Assembly (NCBI GenBank): GCA_017541375.1
Contig: JAFXZE010000007.1
Span: 1 to 64,000, forward strand
Direction of reading: 5' to 3'
Source: Clostridia bacterium
GTDB taxonomy: Bacteria; Bacillota; Clostridia; Christensenellales; UBA1242
DNA length: 64,000 nucleotides
Made by a program: the position numbers and the translations under genes. Within the stretch, counting starts at the first letter, position 1. The number at the start of each line of letters is the position of its first letter. The notes under the pieces were generated by a model. That model searched no databases. It saw nothing but the letters and a program-made list of their open reading frames with translations, and had not been told where the DNA came from. Shown one piece after another: positions 55,295 through 63,759 of the stretch.

Positions 55295-55984
55295 ATGAAA
55301 GAAGCTGTTGTAGAGCTAAAAGATGCAACGCTAGCGTATAATAAAGATTATTGTGCACTAAATTGTGTAAGTTTAGTTTTAAATCAGGGAGATAGAATAG
55401 CCATAGAAGGTGAATATGGATGTGGGAAAACTTCGTTTCTTAGGGTAATAGCTAATTTAGAGCAACTAAAAAGTGGCGAGTGTTTATTAAATGGTCGAGC
55501 TGTTACTCAGGTGGATTTTGCTCATGATATATCTCTGGGGTTTCTATCTAGAGATCCTGTGTTTTTTGAATATAGGACAGTAAAAAGCAATCTTGAGTGG
55601 GTACTAAAAAGTCGTGGAATAGTCAAAGAAGAGCGAGAGGGTATTATTATGCGAACTTTGGAAGAATGCGACTTGGTTTCTCTTGTTAATAAAAAAATAA
55701 GATGGCTATCGAAAGTGGAAAAGAGGTTGGTGCAGATAGCAAGGTTGTTACTTCGACCAATAGATGTGTTACTTTGTGATGAGATTTTAGAAGAATTTGA
55801 TACAGTAGATCAAAATAGTATAATTAGTATTCTCAAATTAGTTTTGAAAAAATCTAGCAATTGCGTAGTCGTTTTTGCCTGTACGAATGCAAAGCTATAT
55901 CAGGAGTTTTCACCCAAACTATATTATTTAAAGTATGGCGTTTTGTCTAAACATGGAGAGAGTGATGAAGCAGACATACAGTGA
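55295..55984 (+). CDS. ABC-type ATPase with degenerate signature motif
   Basis: A 229-residue ABC ATPase subunit with no membrane domain. Walker A GEYGCGKTS is at residues 39-47, Q-loop region LGFLSRDPVFFEYRTVKSNL near 83-102 (no clear Gln), and Walker B VLLCDEILEEFD near 159. The signature reads LSKVEKRLVQIA near 138 instead of LSGGQ, losing both glycines, so hydrolysis may be altered. The ATG at 55295 has an AAGGAGAG SD. No permease gene is near. The next gene, an HTH protein, overlaps its 3' end, so the ATPase may have a sensory or regulatory role (inference). Confidence 0.82.
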   Translation: MKEAVVELKDATLAYNKDYCALNCVSLVLNQGDRIAIEGEYGCGKTSFLRVIANLEQLKSGECLLNGRAVTQVDFAHDISLGFLSRDPVFFEYRTVKSNLEWVLKSRGIVKEEREGIIMRTLEECDLVSLVNKKIRWLSKVEKRLVQIARLLLRPIDVLLCDEILEEFDTVDQNSIISILKLVLKKSSNCVVVFACTNAKLYQEFSPKLYYLKYGVLSKHGESDEADIQ

Positions 55985-56354
55985 TAAAATTGCTTTGCAT
56001 TCCACATTGCTTGGTAAACTTTTACAAAATCTTGATGAGCAAAGTTTAGGGTCAGTAAGCAATATCTTCCAAGCAAGTAATGTGCAAGAGTTTTTTAAAG
56101 ATGAGGAAATACTTAGCACTGTGGAGTGTTTTTTTAAGAACAATCTTAATGTTTCCAAAACTAGTAAAGATGCGTCACTCCATCGCAATACGCTTATCTA
56201 TAGACTAGAAAAAATTGAACGCACTCTGGGGCTAGATATTCGTAATTTTGAAGATGCACTTACACTTAAAATTTTGATTGTGCTAAAAAAATTGGAACAA
56301 AAGAGAAAACGACGTACACATAAATTAGAGCGCCTACAAAGTCGGGTGATATGA
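55965..56354 (+). CDS. PucR/CdaR-type helix-turn-helix protein (short)
   Basis: A 129-residue protein whose C-terminal ~60 residues match the PucR-family HTH: NLNVSKTSKDASLHRNTLIYRLEKIERTLGLDIRNFEDALTLKIL. The typical GGDEF-like or GAF sensor region of full-length PucR/CdaR regulators is missing; only a ~65-residue helical N-terminus precedes it. I choose the ATG at 55965 with a GGAGAG SD, overlapping the ABC ATPase gene by 20 nt; in-frame ATGs at 55935 and 55953 are alternatives. The overlap implies translational coupling and a shared function. Confidence 0.8.
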   Translation: MKQTYSDKIALHSTLLGKLLQNLDEQSLGSVSNIFQASNVQEFFKDEEILSTVECFFKNNLNVSKTSKDASLHRNTLIYRLEKIERTLGLDIRNFEDALTLKILIVLKKLEQKRKRRTHKLERLQSRVI

Positions 56355-56480
56355 TAAAACTATAACCCACGATAGGCTCTTTTTATTTTTTAGTAGATAT
56401 TTGGGCGAAAGGCCTTTTTTGATTGCAAAAGTGTGCATATTGTGGTAAAATTATCAGAATAACTATTATCAGAGGTGAAA

Positions 56481-57155
56481 TTGAGTAAAAAGAAGAAAGA
56501 GCCAACCGTTATTATGGTAGATTGTTTCAATACAATCATCCTTCGTAATAAAAGTAATAAACAGATCTTTCAAAATTGGGCTAGAGAAGTGGCAACAGTT
56601 TTTGGGGTGGATGAAGTAAAGTTTTTAAAAACCTACAATCACATAAATTGGGCTCTGTGCACAAAAAAGCTATTCTCACGATTTGTATTGCAAGCTAAGT
56701 TTGAGGATGTGTTAGATAGGGTGTATCAAAAATTGAGCAAGACCAATTTGATTGATGACAACTTTATTCAGGTGGCAAAGCAAAAGTATATAGATTGTGA
56801 AAAAGAGACACATTTTGTCGTCCCTCAATTTATCAGCTTTTTACGCGCCGAGAAAGAAAAAGGTAAAAAAATTGTGGTTGTGTCAGATTTTTATTGCGGA
56901 AGTGAAATGTTGTCAATTTGGCTAGATAGTTTGGGTATATTAGATATTTTTGATGGGGTATATAGCTCTGCTGATGTGAATAAGGAGAAATCAACTACAA
57001 AATTGTATCGCTATTTATTGAATAAACTCAATGTTACTCCTGAAGAGGTGATAATGTATGGCGATAACTGTTGGTCAGATGTTTTTATGCCACGAGTAGT
57101 AGGAATGAAATCTAGAAGAATAAATCATAAGAAGAGGAATTATGAAAAAGATTAA
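56481..57155 (+). CDS. HAD-like hydrolase, N-terminal half of a COG5610-type protein
   Basis: A 224-residue HAD-fold protein. Motif I is VDCFNTII (Asp nucleophile, but Asn-Thr at the second acidic position), motif II is VVVSDFYCGSEML, and a motif IV-like block is EVIMYGDNCWSDVFMPRVVG. In COG5610 proteins, linked to cell-surface polysaccharide loci, this half is fused to a second domain; here that domain is the next gene, overlapping by 14 nt. The start is probably TTG at 56481 behind an AGAGGTG SD; the GTG at 56475 lies inside that SD. It may act in glycan or teichoic-acid modification (inference). Confidence 0.72.
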   Translation: MSKKKKEPTVIMVDCFNTIILRNKSNKQIFQNWAREVATVFGVDEVKFLKTYNHINWALCTKKLFSRFVLQAKFEDVLDRVYQKLSKTNLIDDNFIQVAKQKYIDCEKETHFVVPQFISFLRAEKEKGKKIVVVSDFYCGSEMLSIWLDSLGILDIFDGVYSSADVNKEKSTTKLYRYLLNKLNVTPEEVIMYGDNCWSDVFMPRVVGMKSRRINHKKRNYEKD

Positions 57156-58347
57156 TATATTTACTTCTGATTGGGATGAGATATTTTATAGCGGAAAAAA
57201 TAACTTTTCAAATTACGCTTTTCCACTATATTTGTTTACCACAAGATTGTACAATAGCTTGGTAGAAAAGGGCTCGAAAGATGTGTTGTTTATGTCGCGT
57301 GAGGGGCAGTTTTTAAAGACGCTTTTCGATAAATATTTATTAATGAGGCGGGAGTCGGGGATAGAGACAATACCGATACGTACGCATTACTTTTATGGAT
57401 CAAGAAACTCTATTATGACAGCTAGCATGGGGCCTTTAGAAACTGAGACTTTTGAACATTTTTTTCGTTTCTTTCGTTTTTTTATGTCAGCCAAGATGTT
57501 TTTGTATAGTATTGGATTTACAGAGGAACAAATTCAGCTTGTACGAGAGAATTTTGGTAAGGCTACTGACAAGATTTGCTTCAATTTTAGTACATCTAGA
57601 ATATTTAAAAGACTTAAGCAAAATAATGTGTTCCGTTGTATTTATGATGATATTAGGACAGCTCAAGCTAAAGCTTTTAGCGCATATATGGAGAGTTTTG
57701 AGTTGGATTTTATAAAAGATGGTGTAGTATTTGTAGATATTGGTTATCATGGCACTATGCAGGATTTGATATTTAAGTTTTTTGATGGGAAAGTAAATAT
57801 AACGGGCTATTTTATCAAATGTAGAGCAAAAAGTAGTGAAAATAATCAAAAAATAGGCCTCCTAAGTGATAATAATAATAGATTTCTAGGTACCAAAATC
57901 ACTAAGCATAATTCATTTAATTATGAGCAGATTTTAAGGGCTGATCATGGACGATGTGTAGGATATGATTTTTTGGATAGTAAAAGAGCTGGTCCTGTAT
58001 TGGATAAAAAATTCAATGCTAAGGAGATATTTGATAAGTTCGTGTCTCCAATTCAAAATGAAATATTAGTCAAGTTTGAGCGAATTGCTCGTCTTAGTAG
58101 ATGCGAAGAAAATGGTAGGGTGTGCACAATTTATTATTATTACATGGTAAAAAACAAGTCTAAAATAGATTATAATTGGCTACTTAATATGCAAGATTGC
58201 CATCATGATGACTTTGGATATGTAGGATATCCTGGTAAAGCTTTTGTTAGGTGGTTGCGCAGAGTTGTCTTTACGATAAAAGATAAAAAGTTTGTGATAT
58301 TAAATAAACACTATATAAATAAATTAAGAAAAGCTATAAATATTTAG
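57142..58347 (+). CDS. COG5610-type C-terminal domain protein
   Basis: A 401-residue protein resembling the C-terminal half of COG5610 HAD-type polysaccharide biosynthesis proteins. It has the characteristic DVLFMSREGQFLKTLFDKYL (family: FLSREG/FISRDG) near 48-67, a GSRNSIMTAS block and FVDIGYHGTMQDLI near 196-210. The last 60 residues are basic and helical. A GAGGAAT SD and ATG lie inside the end of the HAD gene. Expression as two overlapping genes, rather than one fused protein, is the notable point. Substrate and pathway are unknown. Confidence 0.7.
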   Translation: MKKINIFTSDWDEIFYSGKNNFSNYAFPLYLFTTRLYNSLVEKGSKDVLFMSREGQFLKTLFDKYLLMRRESGIETIPIRTHYFYGSRNSIMTASMGPLETETFEHFFRFFRFFMSAKMFLYSIGFTEEQIQLVRENFGKATDKICFNFSTSRIFKRLKQNNVFRCIYDDIRTAQAKAFSAYMESFELDFIKDGVVFVDIGYHGTMQDLIFKFFDGKVNITGYFIKCRAKSSENNQKIGLLSDNNNRFLGTKITKHNSFNYEQILRADHGRCVGYDFLDSKRAGPVLDKKFNAKEIFDKFVSPIQNEILVKFERIARLSRCEENGRVCTIYYYYMVKNKSKIDYNWLLNMQDCHHDDFGYVGYPGKAFVRWLRRVVFTIKDKKFVILNKHYINKLRKAINI

Positions 58348-58411
58348 CCTTGTTTTGTTAGTATCAACTATTGTAGCTAAGAATAAAATTTTAAAAAATA
58401 GGCTATTGTTA

Positions 58412-58440
58412 TTGACTAATTTGGAAAAAAGTATTACAAT
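58412..58440 (+). promoter_or_regulatory. Sigma-A promoter of alaS
   Basis: TTGACT-17 bp-TACAAT, 26 bp upstream of the alaS ATG. The short leader leaves no room for a T-box. Confidence 0.75.
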
Positions 58441-58466
58441 GAACTGGATAGGATTAGGAGAAAAGA

Positions 58467-60287
58467 ATGATAACAGATTTAGATATAAAAAAGAAGTGGT
58501 TTGATTTTTTTACATCACATGGATTTAAGCGAATTGATAGTGCGTCAATCATTCCAGAAAATGATGCTACTGTGCTATTTACCACAGCAGGTATGCATCC
58601 TCTTGTGCCATATTTACTAGGCGAAAAACATCCTGCAGGGAATAGGCTTTGCGATGTGCAACGCTGCATAAGAACAAACGATATTGATGAAGTGGGAGAC
58701 GATTGGCACCTAACTTGTTTTGAAATGCTGGGCAATTGGTATTTAGGTAGTTGTCCAAAAGATGAGATGATAAATTTGTCTTTTGAGTTTTTAACTGATA
58801 AAAAGTATTTGGGATTGGATAAATCAAAACTTGCTACAACAGTATTTGAGGGGGATAAAACGGCACCACGCGATGAAGAAGCATATGCTGCATGGAAAAG
58901 TTTGGGTATAGAGAGAGTTTTTTTCCTAAACAAACATGAAAACTGGTGGGCGCTTGGCAGTGGCGTTGGTCCTTGTGGACCCGACAGTGAGATGTTTTTA
59001 GATACTGGTAAGCCTTTATGTAACCCTGATTGTAACCCATCATGTGACTGTGGAAAATATGTGGAGATTTGGAATGATGTATTTATGCAGTACAAAGTCA
59101 AAGAGGTAGGTAAAGCTGCAGAGCTACTAGATAACCCCAATATTGACACAGGAATGGGCTTGGAGCGAATTGTTGCCATATTAAATGGAGCTAAGAGTGT
59201 TTATGATGTGGGAGTATTTAAAGATGCAATAGATTTTTTGAGTACAAAGGCAAAAGTTGACTATACGTCTAACGACCGTGCAAAAAGATCTTATAGAATA
59301 ATTGTAGACCACATTAGAGCTGCTGTATTTGTGTTGGGAGATAAGCGTGGAGTTGTGCCATCTAATGTTGGACAAGGATATATTCTTAGACGATTTATTC
59401 GCCGTAGTGTAAATCACGCTCGTAATATCGGACTGGATACATCAAATTTTGATAGATTGATAGATATATTTGTAGATAAGCATGGAGTGGATTATCCAGA
59501 TTTAGCTGAGAATAGAGCTACAATTAAAGAAGAACTATTTAAAGAAGTGGAAAAATTTAGTAAAACACTTGATGAGGGACGAAAAGAATTTGATAAAGTG
59601 CTAATTAGCATAGAAAAGCATAAGGAATTTGCCGCTAAAAATGGTGAAAAGGTAGAGAATATTATCTCTGGAAAGGCTGCATTTAGACTGTTTGATACAT
59701 TTGGTTTCCCTTTAGAGATTACAAAAGAGCTTGCTTCAGAACGTGGATACACCGTAGATGAGGCTGACTATAATGCGCGCTTTATAGAGCATCAACAGAA
59801 GAGTAGGACTGCAGCTGCAGGCACATTTAAGGGGGGACTTGCTGATAGCTCTGTAGAGAGCGCCAAACTTCATACAGCAACTCATCTTTTGCATGCAGCA
59901 TTACAAAAGGTGCTTGGGCAAGAGGCTATGCAAAAAGGAAGTAATATTACTCCAGAGAGGTTGCGTTTTGATTTTACATGTGACCACAAGATGACTCCAG
60001 CTGAAATAAAGCAAACAGAAGATCTTGTAAACGAAGTGATAGCTAAAAATATTCCTGTAAAGTGTGAAGAAATGACCCTAGATGAGGCAAAGAAGAGTGG
60101 GGCTATCGGAGTGTTTGAGGCGAAGTACTCAAGCAAAGTAAAAGTGTATAGTATAGGGGACTTTAGTAAAGAGATTTGTGGAGGCCCACACGCCAATTCT
60201 ACAGGGGAACTCGGGCACTTTAAAATTGTGAAGGAAGAGAGTAGTAGTAGCGGAGTGAGAAGGATTAAAGCTGTGCTAGAGAAATAA
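58467..60287 (+). CDS. alaS: Alanyl-tRNA synthetase, short CPR-type form without C-terminal domain
   Basis: A 606-residue AlaRS that charges tRNA-Ala. The class II catalytic core shows IPENDATVLFTTAGMHPLVPYL and CFEMLGNWYLG. A Cys-rich insert (CNPDCNPSCDCGKYVEIWN, about 190-208) matches AlaRS forms known from Candidate Phyla Radiation bacteria. The editing domain has HTATHLLH near 471 and CGGPHANSTGELG near 572 (zinc ligands). The gene stops right after the editing domain, so the ~270-residue oligomerisation/C-Ala domain of standard 870-residue AlaRS is absent. It has a GGAG SD and its own promoter. Possible interdomain transfer. Confidence 0.93.
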   Translation: MITDLDIKKKWFDFFTSHGFKRIDSASIIPENDATVLFTTAGMHPLVPYLLGEKHPAGNRLCDVQRCIRTNDIDEVGDDWHLTCFEMLGNWYLGSCPKDEMINLSFEFLTDKKYLGLDKSKLATTVFEGDKTAPRDEEAYAAWKSLGIERVFFLNKHENWWALGSGVGPCGPDSEMFLDTGKPLCNPDCNPSCDCGKYVEIWNDVFMQYKVKEVGKAAELLDNPNIDTGMGLERIVAILNGAKSVYDVGVFKDAIDFLSTKAKVDYTSNDRAKRSYRIIVDHIRAAVFVLGDKRGVVPSNVGQGYILRRFIRRSVNHARNIGLDTSNFDRLIDIFVDKHGVDYPDLAENRATIKEELFKEVEKFSKTLDEGRKEFDKVLISIEKHKEFAAKNGEKVENIISGKAAFRLFDTFGFPLEITKELASERGYTVDEADYNARFIEHQQKSRTAAAGTFKGGLADSSVESAKLHTATHLLHAALQKVLGQEAMQKGSNITPERLRFDFTCDHKMTPAEIKQTEDLVNEVIAKNIPVKCEEMTLDEAKKSGAIGVFEAKYSSKVKVYSIGDFSKEICGGPHANSTGELGHFKIVKEESSSSGVRRIKAVLEK

Positions 60288-60305
60288 TAAACTTAAGGAG
60301 AAGTT

Positions 60306-61871
60306 ATGGAAGGTAACGCAGCATCAAATATATTGAAAATTTTGATAATTATTCTGATTGTTACAGTGGTAGTAGCTGTTGTGTTGATGGCAATAATGCT
60401 GATATTTGGCGTTAGCATGTTTGGTATGAGATTTGTATCCATTGGAGGTAAAATGTCTAATGCTCCAGATGCAAAACAGTCAGTAACACTTAGTTCTGAA
60501 GGTTGGGCAAATGCAGAAACAATAGACATAACCACCAAGGGGTGGAATGTGGAGCTTCGTCCATTTTCAAATGCTGATGACAAAGAGTATCAAAGTAGTG
60601 AAAAGGGTGTAAAAATACTTTATTATGCTCAATATTCAGGGTTTGTAAAAGGTGAAGTTGATGCCAAACTCAAACCTATTGTGTACGGAAGGAATAGTGT
60701 GGGAGAGCAGGCACTTTTGATAGAAACATTGGAGCCAGAAAGTGTGTGGATATCTAGAGCAAGTACTAAGGTAGTGGTGCTGTATGATGAAGGAGTGTTG
60801 GCAAATAAAAAGGTACGAATTCATACAGACGGTGGAGCTGTTTATTTGGGGAGTACCAGCACGCAATATTTTCGTGGGGTATTAAGTGATGTTGGTATAA
60901 CGAGTAAGAGCGGAAAAATTACTGTGGGTAATATTGATATAATTAATAGCTTAGATATTTCCAAGGATAAGGGAGATCTTTATTTCAATACTGACATAAC
61001 AGGTAACTTAAATCTTAGCATAAACAGTGGATTTGGTACAGTAGAGCTACAGAGGGTGGGAGACCCTAATAAGAATAGTGGAATAAGTGTAAACCTAGGC
61101 AAGATTCAAAACTCAAACATAACTTTTGATACTATATATGGTGATCTTCAATACATTCAAGGTAATAGTGGATTGATTAGAGGTAAGCTAGTAACAGGTT
61201 CGCTAATTGTGAATGAAACACAAGCCTGTGTCATGAAAATATCCAACATCAACAGGAATGTAACATTTAATAGCACTGCAGGTAGCTTGTATGTAGGAGA
61301 TATTGGAGGAAATTTAAAATCTGTAATGAAAGGGAATGGTTCTATCAATGTAAAGACTATAAAAGGTGTAAGCACGATAGAAGCATTAAATGGACTTGTC
61401 GCACTTGGATTGGATTTTGATAATAAAACCTCTGCTACAGGCGTAAGAGGAGATGTGGACATAAAAAGTGATGGCGGCGACATAAAAGTAAAGTGTTCGG
61501 ATGAGCTTTCGAACGGTGTGTTACTAAAAATAAGAGCTAAAAACAGCTATGTAGAACTATCCAACATAATAGGTCGGGTTGATTATTCAATGCTTGATAA
61601 TGGAAAATCTCGTATTAAAGCAAATTATAAGAGCCTAAGAGGACAAAGTTCATTAGAAACACATAATGGGACTATAGATGTGCAAATTGCTCAAAACAGC
61701 AAAGCTGCGCTAAAGTGGAGCACGGGTAATAGGGTAAATATCGAAGTGTCGGGGTGTAGATCGGATGAACATTCTAGCGATAGTTTTGTAGATATCAACG
61801 GAGCTAGTCATGAGCAAATTAACTTAATTACCCTTACGAGTGAATCTGGTAAGATAACGGTGAAAAATTGA
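60306..61871 (+). CDS. Membrane-anchored beta-helix-like protein (DUF4097-like)
   Basis: A 521-residue protein. Residues about 10-38 form a strong membrane helix, leaving a large extracytoplasmic part. From about 160 on it consists of short repeating beta strands with the pattern seen in DUF4097-type putative adhesins (SKSGKITVGNI, FNSTAGSLYVGDI, LETHNGTIDVQI, LTSESGKITVKN). The repeats are typical of a right-handed beta-helix or solenoid. Function is unknown; such proteins are usually envelope-associated. The SD is AAGGAG. It starts 18 bp after alaS and its stop overlaps the start region of the next gene, so the three form an operon. Confidence 0.75.
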   Translation: MEGNAASNILKILIIILIVTVVVAVVLMAIMLIFGVSMFGMRFVSIGGKMSNAPDAKQSVTLSSEGWANAETIDITTKGWNVELRPFSNADDKEYQSSEKGVKILYYAQYSGFVKGEVDAKLKPIVYGRNSVGEQALLIETLEPESVWISRASTKVVVLYDEGVLANKKVRIHTDGGAVYLGSTSTQYFRGVLSDVGITSKSGKITVGNIDIINSLDISKDKGDLYFNTDITGNLNLSINSGFGTVELQRVGDPNKNSGISVNLGKIQNSNITFDTIYGDLQYIQGNSGLIRGKLVTGSLIVNETQACVMKISNINRNVTFNSTAGSLYVGDIGGNLKSVMKGNGSINVKTIKGVSTIEALNGLVALGLDFDNKTSATGVRGDVDIKSDGGDIKVKCSDELSNGVLLKIRAKNSYVELSNIIGRVDYSMLDNGKSRIKANYKSLRGQSSLETHNGTIDVQIAQNSKAALKWSTGNRVNIEVSGCRSDEHSSDSFVDINGASHEQINLITLTSESGKITVKN

Positions 61872-62386
61872 TGGAGGATAAATTGAACTATACATTTTTT
61901 GGAAAAGAGTATGATGATAAAACAATATTTCCAGCTCTAAAAGAAAAGATTGAGTTTTTGCAATATGAGCAAGGGCGCAATATAGAGCAACTAAAAGGTT
62001 TGATAACTCCTCTCACTGAACTTGTGGCAAAGTTGGAAGAAATGGGAGTGGTGGAGACTCCTGAAGAAAGAATTCATAGAGAACAGGCTCTTCCAGTTTT
62101 GGCTGAAAAAAGTAAAAAAACTCTCGAGGATTTTTTAGCATTGAGAGAGAAAAATTGTGAGAGTATGGAAACATTACTCAAGGGCGTGGAGCGCGATGTT
62201 GCTACACTCAAGATGGGGAATGTTGCTGTAAAAAAGATTTTTGACCTTATAGATAAGTATGTGAGTGATAAAAAGGTTTCTATGCTCAAAACCATGATAG
62301 CCGAGATGCAACGTTATGTTGATAATGATGCTTATAGCAAAAGTTATGATTGCTATCTAAAAGCTTACAACAAATTTATAAATTAA
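61871..62386 (+). CDS. Unrecognised helical soluble protein
   Basis: A ~171-residue protein, charged and almost wholly alpha-helical with coiled-coil heptads (about 30-55 and 75-125). No membrane segment or motif I recognise is present. The start is ambiguous: an ATG at 61871 shares a base with the upstream TGA, while a TTG at 61883 sits 5 nt after a GGAGG SD. The overlap suggests translational coupling to the membrane-anchored beta-helix protein and a joint function. A 3' element copy and terminator follow. Confidence 0.68.
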   Translation: MEDKLNYTFFGKEYDDKTIFPALKEKIEFLQYEQGRNIEQLKGLITPLTELVAKLEEMGVVETPEERIHREQALPVLAEKSKKTLEDFLALREKNCESMETLLKGVERDVATLKMGNVAVKKIFDLIDKYVSDKKVSMLKTMIAEMQRYVDNDAYSKSYDCYLKAYNKFIN

Positions 62387-62447
62387 AAATAGGGTAGTAT
62401 TTTAGTATTGGTGGGATATTTCTTAAGTTTTAGTATATAAAATGTTT

Positions 62448-62566
62448 TTACTCCGCTTTATGGCGAAGCTACCTGAGTTCGAACGCTTGGCGTTCGAGAA
62501 TGGAGCGTGATCGTTCCACCAGTGATATTACTGCTAACAAAAAAGGCTCAATCGAGCCTTTTTTAG
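62448..62566 (+). ncRNA. 3' intergenic structured element, copy B (putative RNA family)
   Basis: TTATGGCGAAGCTA (62458-62471) and TGGAGCG (62501-62507) lie 43 bp apart (42 in copy A), with the GGCT terminator stem 44 bp further on (45 in copy A). Predicted hairpins are TCGAACGC/GCGTTCGA (perfect 8 bp), GGAGCG/CGTTCC and CAGT/ACTG. Sequence between the blocks differs while hairpins are kept, which points to RNA structure rather than a recent copy. No coding potential is seen. Confidence 0.5.
62537..62565. terminator. Bidirectional intrinsic terminator
   Basis: An AAAAAAGGCTC/GAGCCTTTTTT hairpin lies between convergent genes and ends element copy B. Confidence 0.85.
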
Positions 62567-62588
62567 TTAATTAGTGATATGCTATGTT

Positions 62589-63329
62589 TTATAGATCGCC
62601 AAAACCAATCATTTGCACTTCATCTAATATTCCTTTTTTCTTTACCTCAGCCAAGACTTTTATCTCATCTTCACGTAGAAGATATCTTGTTTGAGCTTTA
62701 GTGTATTCATCAATGTAGCCCACATGTGACAATATCTCAAGCGTTATGTCACTTTTCCAAAAAAGCGAGCGAAGCACATCAAAAGTAGCTGGAGTCACTC
62801 CTTGCCCATGAAAAGCAAAACTAAACTCATCTGTTGTTTTTAGTCCCATTTTCTTTGCCTCGTTGCGGGCGTTTTCATCCATGCAGCGCACGGGGAGGTT
62901 GTATTCTTTAGCTAGTTCTAGATAAGCCTTTAAGATGTTTGGAATTTCATTAAAATAGTGATGATGGTCAAGGTGGGTTGGTTTTAGTCCAGTAGCTAAA
63001 AATTTTTCGATTTGTGCTTTCAATTCTTTTTTTGCATCTACATATTGAGTGTGGTAACCAAGCATGCACACATAATGGAATATTCCATTTTCATCTACCA
63101 AACTCTGCACTTCTTCTTTGGGTAAAATTGAATGTCCATAAGTTAGATTGAGGTGGATTCCGATATTACTTATTTTGTTCTTTTTTGCTAGTGCAACAGC
63201 TTGTTCAGTATAGGGTGTATTCATCATCATGGTTGTACTCGAAATCAATCCCTTTTTGTAACATTCCACAATTCCCTTATTTACACTTTCACTCAAACCG
63301 AAGTCATCAGCATTAATAATTAATTTCAT
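62589..63329 (-). CDS. ChbG/YdjC-family carbohydrate deacetylase
   Basis: A 246-residue protein of the YdjC/ChbG family, metal-dependent deacetylases acting on acetylated sugars such as chitooligosaccharides. Conserved blocks are LIINADDFGLSESVNKGI at the N-terminus (catalytic/metal Asp), GIHLNLTYG near 57, THLDHHHYFNEIP near 118-130 (metal His residues) and SHVGYIDE near 200. The length is normal. An AAGGAGAA SD precedes the ATG. It is downstream of rpsT but separated by a terminator, so probably independently expressed. The natural substrate is unknown, so no symbol is assigned. Confidence 0.9.
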   Translation of the reverse strand: MKLIINADDFGLSESVNKGIVECYKKGLISSTTMMMNTPYTEQAVALAKKNKISNIGIHLNLTYGHSILPKEEVQSLVDENGIFHYVCMLGYHTQYVDAKKELKAQIEKFLATGLKPTHLDHHHYFNEIPNILKAYLELAKEYNLPVRCMDENARNEAKKMGLKTTDEFSFAFHGQGVTPATFDVLRSLFWKSDITLEILSHVGYIDEYTKAQTRYLLREDEIKVLAEVKKKGILDEVQMIGFGDL

Positions 63330-63353
63330 AAAATTCTCCTTTTTTTATAATTA

Positions 63354-63378
63354 AAAAGCCCCTAAAAAGTTAGAGGGG
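63354..63378 (-). terminator. Intrinsic terminator after rpsT
   Basis: A CCCCT/AGGGG hairpin with an A-rich left flank, read on the minus strand as a T-run, lies just past the rpsT stop. Confidence 0.8.
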
Positions 63379-63380
63379 TT

Positions 63381-63653
63381 TTATTTTGCATTTTTTGCGT
63401 TTGATAATTCACGGGCAAGACTAGCTTTTTTACGAGACGCTGTGTTGTCATGATATACATTATCTAGTCTAGCACGATCAATTAGACTAAACAAACCATC
63501 CAAAGCTTTAGCTGCCTTATCAAAGTCTTTTGCTGCAATCAAGTCTCTATATTTACGAACTTCTGTAGCAATGCGAGACTTTTTTGACTTGTTAGCTAAG
63601 CGGGCTTGTTCATTTGTCTTGATACGCTTTTTCTGTGATTTAATGTTTGCCAC
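63381..63653 (-). CDS. rpsT: 30S ribosomal protein S20
   Basis: A 90-residue, very basic S20, a primary 16S rRNA-binding protein of the small subunit. It begins MANIKSQKKRIKTNEQARLANKSKKSRI, as typical of the family, and ends with the long helices ASRKKASLARELSNA. The start has an AGGAGA SD, and a terminator follows. It is divergent from an incomplete gene at the right edge. In Firmicutes, rpsT often neighbours gpr or other spore genes. Confidence 0.97.
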   Translation of the reverse strand: MANIKSQKKRIKTNEQARLANKSKKSRIATEVRKYRDLIAAKDFDKAAKALDGLFSLIDRARLDNVYHDNTASRKKASLARELSNAKNAK

Positions 63654-63759
63654 TTTGTTATCTCCTAAATGAAATTTACCTGTTTAGTTTAACATAAAAA
63701 AATGATTTTGGCAAGAGTATTAATTAAAATTTTTGTAAATAATTTGATAGAGGTGGGGT

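Noticed and set aside
58454..59179. 241-codon minus-strand frame opposite alaS
   Set aside because: It lies wholly antisense to a firmly identified synthetase, with no SD or family features.
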